Part shown: piece after piece, positions 10,674 through 19,740 of the stretch | Position numbering within the stretch: position 1 is the first letter of the stretch | Layout: the number at the start of each line of letters is the position of its first letter | Assembly: GCA_030374805.1 (NCBI GenBank) | Contig: JARGSG010000077.1 | Coordinates: 1 to 48,546, forward strand | Source of the DNA: Gracilaria gracilis | Lineage: Eukaryota; Rhodophyta; Florideophyceae; Gracilariales; Gracilariaceae | Length of the DNA stretch: 48,546 bases | Direction: 5' to 3' | Program-made: the position numbers and the translations under genes | The notes under the pieces: generated by a model | Database searches by the model: none | The model's input: only the letters and a program-made list of their open reading frames with translations | Told to the model about the DNA's origin: nothing

Positions 10674-13600
10674 ATGGCAGAGGTTGTAGCAGCATCCGTC
10701 GGAGTAGTGGGCGCTTTGGTGTCTTTCTGTGACAAGGTTCCTGCTTTCGTAAACCGCTTGCGCGAACGCCAGGACCTCACCAGCGACAACCGCACCAAGC
10801 TGGATCTACTTCAACGCCATGTAGCAGGTATTCGACGTCTGACCCCCACGCTGGAATCAGTTGTTGCCGATGACCCCATAATGGACACCATACTACACGC
10901 GCATCTCACAACCTTGGAGGAGGACTTTAAGGCACTCGAGAAGTGGCAGTCGCGAATAGCATCTGCCAAGTACACCGGTCGCGTCAATCGCATGAAGCAA
11001 ATCTTAGATCGGTGTGAACAAAATGTGAACAAGTGCTTCGAGTTTCTAAGCGAAAAAGTTGCATCGGTGTCCAGAGAGCTTCAACAACAGTCCATGAACC
11101 ATGCTTTCGTTCCCCATTGTAATGTGCCTCCGAACCCACCACGACTCGTATTGGATTATCGCTCTACTTCAACATGCGAAGGCAAGCTGAAGGCTGCTGT
11201 ATTGCAGGAAGGTAATTCCAGGATAGTTGGAGTGGTAGCCGTCGGGATGGGCGGTGTTGGTAAGACATGTGCACTGCGAGGCCTGGCTGGGGTTCAAGAT
11301 ATCAAGCGAAAGTTTACTGGAGGTGTGCTGTACATTCAACTAGGAAACCATGCTACGTTATCACAAGTCATAACAGGAATTGCTAAATTGGTGCAACTTA
11401 CTGGCAATTCATCTCTGGCCGAAACGTTAAAGGGGTCGAAAGAGTTACAGGAAGCTGTAGAAGCTGCGTCGACTTGGTTCAAAAACCAAACATGCCTCTT
11501 ACTCGTCGATGACATATGGCTGGTTAACGGCATTTCTACGACAGTGCCGAGGGTTCTGGCAACACTATTGAGTGGAAGCAGTCGCCTGGTGTATACAACA
11601 AGATCTCAGAAGCTCACGGATGCATGCGACAAATACATTGAGTTTAAAGCGCAGGAAACGTACAGCGACAAAGCGCGAGAAATGTTGATGGAACATGCGA
11701 ACTTCGATTGGAAAGAGTCCTTGGCCCAAAGGAATGAAGAAGCAGTAAGGGGTTTGCTCCGCATCTGCAATGGGCTTCCGGTGGCACTGGGAGTTGTGGG
11801 CGAGACGGTGCGAAGGGAGAGCAGGCAATTCAAGGATGACGTTGCACGCTCTTGGGAGCATGTGTACCATCGGATTCTTACTAAGGAACAAAGTATAGCG
11901 GATGGTGATGCAGAAGCCTACGGTCCGGTCAGGATGATTGTAGATTCGTCGTTGGACTTTTTGCAGTCTGATCGCGATGACATTTCTTTCGACGAGATGT
12001 TTCGCGCTTTGTGTGTTGTTGAGAAGCAGCAGAGGGTGCCGATACACATGTTACGAAACTTGTGGGGATTTTCCGATCTAGAGACAACTGATGAAGTTGT
12101 GAAGGCGTTCGATGAGGTGAATCTTGTACGCAAGTTTAGGCTCAACTCACAGGTACTGGTTCAGTTGCATGATGTCATCCTCGATATTGCACTTCGAAAA
12201 GCCTCGGAAAGGTACGAGGTGAAGACATGCTGGCGATCACTGGTTGATAACTACATCGTGCACGAAAAGAGGGTGCACGAAGAAGCACAAAAAGCGGAAG
12301 TGAAGGCACCATCGGAAGAAGAAGTTGTTGAGTCGCTTTCGAGAGAGGAGAGTGGTTTGAAGCGTTGGTATCCCGAAAATTGTTGCTACAACGTGAGCGG
12401 AAGCATTGATGAGAGCGGCGAGCAGCAAGCGAAAGAAGTTGAACCAGGGGCAGAGATCGAGAACGGAAAGTGGGAATGGTGGTATTTGCCAGATGACGAT
12501 TATATCCACGACAACGTGTGTCGGGCACTCCGGGGTGCGAGATACGAGAAGCAGCTTTTGTGGCTGTTATTGCAGCCGGAATGGATAGTGGGTCGTTTGG
12601 TAAAGAACGGAATTTCGGCAGTGGAACGCGATTTGAGTGTGGGAAAGAAGGTTGCGGAAGTTCATGAAGGTGGGAATGATGAGTTGGTGAGGCACATGGA
12701 GATGGTTCGGAGAGCGGCTCGCATGGGTTGCACTTTTGTGTTGAAGAACAATACGGTGAGAGAGGGTTGGTTTCAGATGCATGGAAGACTGTTGAGCTTC
12801 TCGACAGTGTGCGAGACAACGAAGCTGTTTGTTGCAGAGATGGAAGCACGTGCACCGAAGCCATGGGCGAAGGCGTCGGTGGGATTTTTGCAAAGGGCAA
12901 GTACGACTTCGTTGGACATTGTTAAAGTTCATGGCTTTGCGTATTCAGTTCAAATGGATGAAGAGAGGCTTTCGTGTTGCTGGGTCAACGGAACAATAGT
13001 CGGAGTTACACAGTACAACTTTGCAAGCGGTTTCTCCGAAACACAACGACAGGAGTGCGACGAAATTAGCATGGACATGAATACCTATCTGATGCAGAAC
13101 TGTGTTGAGTTATCCTCGAATTTGAAGATAGTGGTGATCGGACTTCCGCATGGGGCGATATGGATATGGAATACGGAAACGGGGCAGACAACGCAGAGTC
13201 GTAGCTGTCACGATGGTGGGGTAATCTGCGTTGCTGTCAGTGACGATGGCAGTTTGATAGCGTCGGGTTCCGAGGACAAAACTGTTCGTGTATGGGAAGC
13301 CAGCAGCGGATCATCTGTGGGACCCATAAAGCAGTCGCGTGCTTTTTGGGCGCAATGGAGGCGAGCGAGAAAAACAAAGAAGTCATATTGTGATATCTGT
13401 AGTGTGGGACACGCACTTGTTGGTCACACGGGTACCATTGACTGCGTTGCGTGGAGCAGCGACGGGAGGCGTGTTGCGTCTGGCTCGAGGGACGGCACGA
13501 TTCGTGTGTGGAATGTGGAGAGCAGAGAAGGTGTGGGGCAGGCGCTGGTTGGACACACTGACGATGTGAATTGTGTGGCGTGGAGTGTGGACGGAACGCG

Positions 13601-14921
13601 AATTGTATCCGGCTCGAATGACAGAAGCGTGCGCGTGTGGGATGTGGAAGGCGGACAGCAAGTGGGAGCGGCGCTGGTTGGGCACGGCGGCTGGGTGCTT
13701 TGCGCTTCATGGAGCGCGGACGGCACACGTGTTGTGTCCGGCTCGAAGGACGGCTCCGTGCGCGTTTGGGACGTGAGCAGCGGACAGATTCTTGGACAGC
13801 CGCTCGTTGGTCACACGGCTGATGTGTATTGTGTGAGGTGGAACGGAAACGGAAGCCAAATTGTGTCCGGGTCAAATGACTGGAGCGCGCGAGTGTGGGC
13901 TCCGGGTGACAGCGGAGAGGGCGTTGCTCAGGCGCAGTGCGGACACACAGCTGCGGTGCGTTGCGTTGCGCCGAACCGAAACGAGACGCGCGCGTTGAGC
14001 GGTTCCAACGACTGCACGCTTCGCATGTGGGATGTGCGAAGCGGAGCGGCGGTGGGAGAGGCGTTTGTTGGGCACACCGCTGCGGTGCTTTGTGTTGCGT
14101 GGAGCGCGGACGAGCGGCGGTTTGCGTCGGGCGGCGCGGACGGGAGCGTGCGCGTGTGGGACGCTGACAGCGGCCGAGCGGTGGGGGAGCCGCTCGTTGG
14201 GCACACCAACTTTGTGCGTTGCGTAGCTTGGAGCGCCGATGGAAAACGCGTGGCGTCGGGCGGAGTTGACAACAGCGTGCGACTGTGGGATGTGCACAGC
14301 GGGCAAGCGCTGGGAGCGCCGCTGATTGGTCACGAGCACTGGGTGCGCAGTGTGGCGTGGAGCGCGGATGGGACGCAGGTGGTGTCCGGCTCAGCAGACC
14401 ACACGGTGCGCGTGTGGACGGTGCACAGCGAGCGGCGTTTGACACACACAATGTCGGCTCACGACGACGACGTATACTGCGCGGCGTGGAGCCACGACGG
14501 CAAGTGGGTAGTGTCCGGGTCGAGGGACACAACTGTTCGCGTGTGGAATATGGCGAACGGAGAGGAGGTAGCGCGGCCGCTGCAGCACGACGCGGCCGTC
14601 GTGGAGGTGGGCCTGAACGAGGACGGGTCGTACGTTGTGTCGCGGGAGGGGGGGACAGGAAAGGGAAGGATTTGGAGCGTGGGCGACGGTGCGTGCGTTG
14701 CGACGAGTGACGACGAGGCGTGGGGCGCCAAGCTGCACGCGCTGCAGCAGCAGCGCCTTTCCACCTCCAGGAACGTCGAGGGCTGGAGCGGGAGCAGTGC
14801 AGTGACGCATCGGCAGGCAGACGGCAGCGACGTGCGGCTCGGAACGAGCGACGGCTTCGTGGATCGCTTCGGTGAGCTGTGGTACTCGGACTCCGAATTT
14901 GGGCACTGCAGAATGGAGTGA
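10674..14921 (+). CDS. NB-ARC-WD40 (NLR-type) receptor
   Basis: Predicted intracellular STAND NTPase receptor of 1415 residues. The start is the ATG in ACCATGG (10674); the frame stays open 41 codons upstream but without another ATG. Residues 1-150 form an all-helical region with a hydrophobic first helix, resembling RPW8/HeLo-like death-inducing bundles (inference). The NB-ARC follows: Walker A GMGGVGKT 191-198, Walker B LLLVDDIW about 275-282, sensor YTTRSQ about 307-312, GLPVAL 367-372, and an MHD-like LHD 498-500. A charged linker leads to WD40 blades from about residue 845: nine regular units of 43-44 residues starting at 917, plus flanking degenerate units. No LRRs. GC rises sharply in the WD array. 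By analogy with fungal and plant NLRs, WD40 would sense ligand and the N-terminus would signal; this is inference. Confidence 0.9.
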   Translation: MAEVVAASVGVVGALVSFCDKVPAFVNRLRERQDLTSDNRTKLDLLQRHVAGIRRLTPTLESVVADDPIMDTILHAHLTTLEEDFKALEKWQSRIASAKYTGRVNRMKQILDRCEQNVNKCFEFLSEKVASVSRELQQQSMNHAFVPHCNVPPNPPRLVLDYRSTSTCEGKLKAAVLQEGNSRIVGVVAVGMGGVGKTCALRGLAGVQDIKRKFTGGVLYIQLGNHATLSQVITGIAKLVQLTGNSSLAETLKGSKELQEAVEAASTWFKNQTCLLLVDDIWLVNGISTTVPRVLATLLSGSSRLVYTTRSQKLTDACDKYIEFKAQETYSDKAREMLMEHANFDWKESLAQRNEEAVRGLLRICNGLPVALGVVGETVRRESRQFKDDVARSWEHVYHRILTKEQSIADGDAEAYGPVRMIVDSSLDFLQSDRDDISFDEMFRALCVVEKQQRVPIHMLRNLWGFSDLETTDEVVKAFDEVNLVRKFRLNSQVLVQLHDVILDIALRKASERYEVKTCWRSLVDNYIVHEKRVHEEAQKAEVKAPSEEEVVESLSREESGLKRWYPENCCYNVSGSIDESGEQQAKEVEPGAEIENGKWEWWYLPDDDYIHDNVCRALRGARYEKQLLWLLLQPEWIVGRLVKNGISAVERDLSVGKKVAEVHEGGNDELVRHMEMVRRAARMGCTFVLKNNTVREGWFQMHGRLLSFSTVCETTKLFVAEMEARAPKPWAKASVGFLQRASTTSLDIVKVHGFAYSVQMDEERLSCCWVNGTIVGVTQYNFASGFSETQRQECDEISMDMNTYLMQNCVELSSNLKIVVIGLPHGAIWIWNTETGQTTQSRSCHDGGVICVAVSDDGSLIASGSEDKTVRVWEASSGSSVGPIKQSRAFWAQWRRARKTKKSYCDICSVGHALVGHTGTIDCVAWSSDGRRVASGSRDGTIRVWNVESREGVGQALVGHTDDVNCVAWSVDGTRIVSGSNDRSVRVWDVEGGQQVGAALVGHGGWVLCASWSADGTRVVSGSKDGSVRVWDVSSGQILGQPLVGHTADVYCVRWNGNGSQIVSGSNDWSARVWAPGDSGEGVAQAQCGHTAAVRCVAPNRNETRALSGSNDCTLRMWDVRSGAAVGEAFVGHTAAVLCVAWSADERRFASGGADGSVRVWDADSGRAVGEPLVGHTNFVRCVAWSADGKRVASGGVDNSVRLWDVHSGQALGAPLIGHEHWVRSVAWSADGTQVVSGSADHTVRVWTVHSERRLTHTMSAHDDDVYCAAWSHDGKWVVSGSRDTTVRVWNMANGEEVARPLQHDAAVVEVGLNEDGSYVVSREGGTGKGRIWSVGDGACVATSDDEAWGAKLHALQQQRLSTSRNVEGWSGSSAVTHRQADGSDVRLGTSDGFVDRFGELWYSDSEFGHCRME
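13422..14585 (+). repeat. WD40 array with 129-bp period inside the NLR gene
   Basis: Units begin with a GH/AH dipeptide codon pair at 13422, 13551, 13680, 13809, 13941, 14070, 14199, 14328 and 14457, i.e. 129 bp apart except one 132-bp step. The shared core is ALVGHT..V.CVAWS.DG..VVSG. The array is GC-rich and near-regular, which would favour unequal crossing-over or gene conversion between units. Confidence 0.85.
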
Positions 14922-14980
14922 ATTGGGCGCAGAATAATTATTAGGCAAATATACGTTCTCCTCGACGGTCTCGATACAGT

Positions 14981-15246
14981 TATCGCACGAGCTTCAGTGA
15001 TGGATTCCATATTCATACTGCGCGCAGTGGAGGAGGGATGGTTCACAAGCAACAACAGATGGCACAGAGGTCTACCCGGGCGCTCTCTGTCCGGGAGCTC
15101 CAGGGGTAATCGATGTGCCTTTAATAGGGATACTTGGCGACCTTTAGGCTAATGCTGACGTATAACTATCTTGATAAATCGATGTTAAGTTGTACGTCAG
15201 CGAGCGTGTTCGCACGTGGACCGTACGTGGTTGTACGCTTCCAACA
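14981..15246 (-). repeat. 3' LTR of copia element
   Basis: 266 bp; on the minus strand it starts TGTTGGAAGC and ends GCGATA, so the ends are TG...TA rather than TG...CA. No difference from 19705-19970 was found by eye. A CACGTG lies at 15213-15218. A G-rich polypurine stretch (plus 15247-15254) abuts it on the pol side. Confidence 0.95.
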
Positions 15247-15289
15247 CACCCCCCGTCGCGCTAGTAACCTATATCATTAAAACATTACC

Positions 15290-18200
15290 TTATTGCCAAG
15301 ATTCGTGGTCGTGGCTGACGCCCTTCGAGGCATCTATATCCCAGATCCCTTTGCCGAACATGTCGTTCATGTGGGCAGAATGGTTGACGCTACGTTTCGT
15401 TAGTGCATCAGCCATGTTCACATTACCAGGAATCCAGGTTATGAGGTCGAGTTCACCTGATTCGAATGAATCTCGAATCATTGTGACTATCTTCCGTAAG
15501 CGGAATTCGCGACATTCATGCAGTGTGGTGATCGTATCGAACAATGCCTTAGAGTCGACCATAATGTGATGCCCAAAGTCGATGTGCGGAAATATGTTGC
15601 GAATAGTCTGCTTCATGTCACATCCGCGATCCTCAGCCTCCGAGCATGCCAATATCTCTGCCCCGAATGAAGAGTAAGTAACTCTTTTCTGCTTTGTGCT
15701 CGACCAGTAGATAGGGTGAAAGATTGGTTCCTCGTTGAGTGCGGCGATGAACTTCGTGCCACAGATAATACCGGTTTGCCCATAAGCGTTCTCGTTGTTG
15801 GCGTGAGATGCATCTGACAAACTGACTAGCTTCGCGAAGGTTACGCCCATTGGTCGGATAAATTTGATTCGCGGACTCAGCTGGCATATTTCTTGTAGCA
15901 TGGCGTTCGCGTCGACCAAGTGCTTGATTCGTAGGTTTCCGAGCTCCTGTTGCATCCTCGAGGTGACGTATGATGCTTGTGGAAGTACGGCTGAGCCCAA
16001 GTACATGAGCGTGCCTGCCAGGGATCGATATGCGTTCGTTTCTTCGTCGGTAGCTCGATCCTCTCTCTGTCTCCTTCGCGCACGTGAGAGTTCGATGGGT
16101 TGTAGTCGATCCATATACTCAGTCATTGACAGGGTTACATTCCGTTCCTCGTCCTCGATTATGGCGCAGCCTGCAAATGACAACTTGTTGGCGACCCGAA
16201 TCTTTCCTACTTCGAATTCACCTTGAAGTTGGTGCATAAATTCGGCGATGCATCTTTCAGTCCCGGAGACGAGCAGATCGTCTACGATCTTCGCTATGGC
16301 CAGGGTGATGTTTCCATCTGTGTTCCGTTTCAGGAAGAGTTGATTGATCCCATCGACCCTAGATAAGCTCTGTTCCTCGAGCATCCAAGTTTCGATGCGC
16401 TTAGCCCATTGCCTGCCTGCTTCGACGATCCCATACGGCAGCTTGGTAAGTTTCCAGAGGACGTAACGTTTCGTTTTGAACTCGGGGGCTGGCCTGACGT
16501 ATATCTCTCTTTGAATGGGTCCACTCTGTAGAAATGCTCCCTTGATATCTGCTACGCCGAATGTGAAACCTAAACATAACGCGATACTGATCAGAAGCCG
16601 GACTATAGTCATGTCTGCGTTGGAACAATCCTTTCGGATTACGTCTTTGAGATCGTCTCTGTTACCATGAGTAACGAGCCGCGCTTTCATCTTGAGATGT
16701 CCCTCTTCGTCCCTCTTCACTTTGTAGACGGTATGTGACGAGATGATGTTGGCTCTCCTCGGTACATCTGCTTCGTTGATCTCTTCGTATGCTTCGATCC
16801 AGTTGTCATGGTGCTCTCTCTCGACAGCCTTCTTCAGTATCCAGGGCGGTGCGAACTGCACCTCGCGTGAGGTCACTTGACGTGATCCGATGACCTTCCG
16901 GATCTCCTTCAGGACTTCTTGTTCTCTTGACTCTATAGTTCTAGAGCTCCTCATCTCCGGTTCGCGCATCAGCTCGTTCGTGTATTCTCCCATGTCTTTA
17001 AAGACGCGCTCCTCATCCATCGCGTGAGAAGCCATCAGTGACGCAGAACCTGGCATTGTATGCTCTTCTTCGCTTTCACCTCCTGAAGACAGGGTGAGGT
17101 CGATGTAGTCTTCCATTAGTCCTTCGCTGAGCTCTCGTGCCAGAGTTGACGTGGGTCGCAGCCTGATGTCTTCGTATGCGATGCGTGATATCCTACCACC
17201 AGGAGTTCGGCTTACTTCGACGATGTGTTTACCCACCTTCACGACTGTAGCTTGGCGCCACTCGTCGGGAACGTTGTTGGCAGTCGTCTTGAAGTAGAAG
17301 AGTATTTCGTCTCCTGGTTTTATACATGAAGAATTGAGGTTAGAATGGTCGCGTGCTTTCATGGCCCTTTGTAGCGCTCTTGTCGCCGTCTGTTCGGTGT
17401 ATGCTTTCATCAGCTCTTCCGTCACTAAGCGTCGTGGCGCGCCGAGGATGGAAGGGGCATATCCTTTCGCTAGTTCAAATGAACTCAAGACTTTGGACCC
17501 CGTGAAGCAGTTTGAGAGAAAAGTAGCTCTGGATAGAATGGTTCTGTCACTGCCCAACGTGTCATCCTTTTGCAACCTTTCGAGGATTCGTTTGATAACG
17601 CCATTCTTACGTTCGACGATCCCGGTCTTGTTATGTCGTCTTACTGGGCGGGCTTTAAATTGGATGTCTCTTCCGGATAGAAATTTGAGTATCTCCCGGC
17701 AGTTATATTCATCATCAGCTGACAATGAATCTGGGGCCCCGTGCCTATTGAGCCATTCGTTCTCGATAATCGCTATGGACGTGTGAGCTTCTCGATTGGA
17801 CGCGATGGTTGTTTCAGAATATCCTGTACCGCAATCGACGATGTGCATGACTAGGTATTTCGACTTCCTGATGGTACAGAACGTGTAGTCGATCTGTATC
17901 TCTACGTTGAAAGCCTGATTGACGTGACTTATGGAGACCTTTCTCGTTGGCAGTGGCATTCCTGACTCAGCACATATAGGACAGTTATTCGTTATGCGTT
18001 GGACTTCTTTTCTCAATTCGGTGGAGGATTTCCCTGCTCGTTCACATAGAGCGATAATTTCGTCCGGAGGTGCGTGCGTGAGTCTGTGTAGCCTTTTAGC
18101 TAACGTCGTGGGTCTTATGCTTCCTGTGGTAGTGGCGAGCAGCGTGCCCATGGTTGGTGTCACGAGGATGTGCGCTCTGGCGTCGTATATGTTATTAGAC

Positions 18201-18610
18201 CTTACATAGATCTCCAGGGTTCTTGGTTTCGCATCAGTCGGCCTATTGATGGTTATAGATGGGGGTTCGCTAGCGAAGTCCGTCACGCTATATCTTTTCA
18301 CATCTAGCCCGATAGTGAGCGGTGAATCGTCATCAAATAGATCGAATGTTAATTCCAGGAGCTGGTTGTGGATGTCTTGTATAGAAAATGTCCAGGAGCA
18401 TACAACCTTTTTAGAGTTGATGCAGTTATGTCCCCACCCTCGGCGGTACGTAGTTCTCGCCTTATAGGGTTCGAACTTTATGTTCAATGCTTCGCACAGT
18501 TGCATTGCGGAGATTACGCCACCTGAGGATATCGGACTTCCCTCGTCAAGTATGGGATTCGGATCGGTATCGGGTCTACCGGAATCCCTTACTGAAAAAA
18601 CGGTTTTTTC
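15290..18610 (-). CDS. Copia pol (protease, integrase, RT, RNase H)
   Basis: Open in the -1 frame relative to gag from 18610 (just after a TAA at 18613-18611) to the TAA at 15290. The first ATG, at 18505, lies inside the protease, so translation must enter by frameshift from gag. Protease: ILDEGSPISSGG with DEG in place of D[ST]G, then ALNIKFEPY. Integrase: HHCC-like H..H..C..C (LHRLTH, NCPIC), D in IQIDYT, D in SADDEYN, E in GIVERKNG. RT: KARLVTHG, VADIKGAFLQS, and IVDD in place of YVDD. RNase H: SDASHA, SSFGAEILACSEA. Length about 1106 codons, typical for copia without gag. It ends 44 bp from the 3' LTR. Confidence 0.85.
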   Translation of the reverse strand, partial: EKTVFSVRDSGRPDTDPNPILDEGSPISSGGVISAMQLCEALNIKFEPYKARTTYRRGWGHNCINSKKVVCSWTFSIQDIHNQLLELTFDLFDDDSPLTIGLDVKRYSVTDFASEPPSITINRPTDAKPRTLEIYVRSNNIYDARAHILVTPTMGTLLATTTGSIRPTTLAKRLHRLTHAPPDEIIALCERAGKSSTELRKEVQRITNNCPICAESGMPLPTRKVSISHVNQAFNVEIQIDYTFCTIRKSKYLVMHIVDCGTGYSETTIASNREAHTSIAIIENEWLNRHGAPDSLSADDEYNCREILKFLSGRDIQFKARPVRRHNKTGIVERKNGVIKRILERLQKDDTLGSDRTILSRATFLSNCFTGSKVLSSFELAKGYAPSILGAPRRLVTEELMKAYTEQTATRALQRAMKARDHSNLNSSCIKPGDEILFYFKTTANNVPDEWRQATVVKVGKHIVEVSRTPGGRISRIAYEDIRLRPTSTLARELSEGLMEDYIDLTLSSGGESEEEHTMPGSASLMASHAMDEERVFKDMGEYTNELMREPEMRSSRTIESREQEVLKEIRKVIGSRQVTSREVQFAPPWILKKAVEREHHDNWIEAYEEINEADVPRRANIISSHTVYKVKRDEEGHLKMKARLVTHGNRDDLKDVIRKDCSNADMTIVRLLISIALCLGFTFGVADIKGAFLQSGPIQREIYVRPAPEFKTKRYVLWKLTKLPYGIVEAGRQWAKRIETWMLEEQSLSRVDGINQLFLKRNTDGNITLAIAKIVDDLLVSGTERCIAEFMHQLQGEFEVGKIRVANKLSFAGCAIIEDEERNVTLSMTEYMDRLQPIELSRARRRQREDRATDEETNAYRSLAGTLMYLGSAVLPQASYVTSRMQQELGNLRIKHLVDANAMLQEICQLSPRIKFIRPMGVTFAKLVSLSDASHANNENAYGQTGIICGTKFIAALNEEPIFHPIYWSSTKQKRVTYSSFGAEILACSEAEDRGCDMKQTIRNIFPHIDFGHHIMVDSKALFDTITTLHECREFRLRKIVTMIRDSFESGELDLITWIPGNVNMADALTKRSVNHSAHMNDMFGKGIWDIDASKGVSHDHESWQ
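18554..18601 (-). promoter_or_regulatory. Candidate -1 ribosomal frameshift signal, copia gag/pol
   Basis: On the minus strand: G-TTT-TTT (18601-18595), a 6-nt spacer CAGTAA that contains the gag stop, then a stem of GGGATTC+CGGT paired with ACCG+GAATCCC (18588-18578 with 18568-18554, 9-nt loop, 4-nt bulge ATCC). Pol is in the -1 frame and overlaps gag by only 22 nt. A second slippery run G-AAA-AAA lies just upstream within the same overlap. Confidence 0.75.
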
Positions 18611-19740
18611 TTATCCTTCTGGAATTTATCGTTTCGAGCTCGTTTGTCCGATGTGAAGAACTTCCTCTTTGGTTCCTGGTCATGCTTCTCTTCATCTATG
18701 TCCTTCTTTTTGGTGCCTTCTTCATTGGCGGAGCTTTTATGAGCGTTATAGCTCTTGTTCCCTTCGAATTCGCGTCTGCGTTTCTTGCCCTTCTTGTGGT
18801 GTTTGTTCGAGTTAAGGTAAGCACTCGTGGATGGCTGTGCCACAGTTGTATCTTGCCTAATCTCGTCGAGATCCTTCTCGTCCAGAGCTGCTTCTTCTAG
18901 GGCGCATACGGCATCCTGGAGTCCGATCCACGAACAGACATTCTCGCAGTCATTGTATCGTTCATGTTGCTTCATAGCCGATTCTATAGCGGTGATAGAT
19001 TCTGAACATATCATCTTCGTAGTATCGTCCAGAGCACCCTTACTGGACGATGTCAGCACGTTCCTAATCTTATCCATACGTTCTTTCGAAAGTGTGATAA
19101 CCGAAGTATCGCTTGTGGTCTTATTCTTAGCAGAGACTACCAAATTGGATATGATATTCGTGAACGTTTGTGAAGATAATCCAGCGTTGAGTAGCAATAT
19201 GATTGCGAAGTTCTGACTATCACATGAGTCCTGGTCGGATTTCGTCAAGTTCAAGTAGGACAGGGCTGGCCCTGCGAATCGCTCGATGTAAGTCGAAACG
19301 GATTCTTTGCTCTTACGTTTGCAACTGGTGGCTTCTTTGTAGAGTCGGACGACTCTGCGTAGCCTGTCAACCGTAGAGTCCTTTGCGACGATATTGACTA
19401 CCTTCTTGACCACTTCTATCTGGTTGAGCTCTTCATTGCTTGATAAAGGTGTTAATATGAGCTCGCCAGTTCTGACAGCTTTTTTGACCAGTTCCTTCTT
19501 TGAAAACTCCAGTGAACGATATAGTCTCATGCCCAAAGTAGCAGCGGCGCCTTTTGCCTTAGAGTCGCCGCCATTAGCGCAGGCCTGAAGGGTTTCAGCC
19601 CATTCATATACGGCCTCGCGCCACAGGAGCTTATCGGTATCAGGACGGAGTTTCGGAGGGATTAATATGTTGCTTGGAGAGAGATCCTCTCCTGGGCCCA
19701 TAACTATCGCACGAGCTTCAGTGATGGATTCCATATTCAT
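18589..19740 (-). CDS. Copia gag
   Basis: 383 residues from the ATG at 19740 (a second in-frame ATG is at 19734). The first codons lie in the 5' LTR and the next ones read the primer site. The protein is helical in the middle and has a strongly basic Lys-rich tail ending KKKPFFQ-TAA. No CCHC zinc knuckle is visible, so RNA binding presumably relies on the basic tail, as in Ty1 Gag. By family it forms the cytoplasmic virus-like particle. The stop is followed by pol in the -1 frame. Confidence 0.85.
   Translation of the reverse strand: MNMESITEARAIVMGPGEDLSPSNILIPPKLRPDTDKLLWREAVYEWAETLQACANGGDSKAKGAAATLGMRLYRSLEFSKKELVKKAVRTGELILTPLSSNEELNQIEVVKKVVNIVAKDSTVDRLRRVVRLYKEATSCKRKSKESVSTYIERFAGPALSYLNLTKSDQDSCDSQNFAIILLLNAGLSSQTFTNIISNLVVSAKNKTTSDTSVITLSKERMDKIRNVLTSSSKGALDDTTKMICSESITAIESAMKQHERYNDCENVCSWIGLQDAVCALEEAALDEKDLDEIRQDTTVAQPSTSAYLNSNKHHKKGKKRRREFEGNKSYNAHKSSANEEGTKKKDIDEEKHDQEPKRKFFTSDKRARNDKFQKDKKKPFFQ
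19692..19704 (-). other. Primer-binding site of copia element (initiator tRNA-Met anticodon arm)
   Basis: Minus-strand GTTATGGGCCCAG directly abuts the LTR. It is the exact complement of CUGGGCCCAUAAC, the anticodon stem-loop (containing CAU) of eukaryotic initiator tRNA-Met as I know it. Drosophila copia is known to prime from a half-tRNA-iMet in the same way. The site is inside the gag reading frame and is translated as V-M-G-P. Confidence 0.8.

Noticed and set aside
13237..14532. 431-codon minus-strand ORF opposite the WD40 array
   Set aside because: Shadow of the GC-rich repetitive coding strand; no start context or domain, composition dominated by Arg, Pro and Ser.
14459..15055. 198-codon minus ORF ending in the 3' copia LTR
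   Set aside because: Starts with the gag codons contained in the LTR copy and then runs antisense through the receptor gene; a by-product of LTR duplication.
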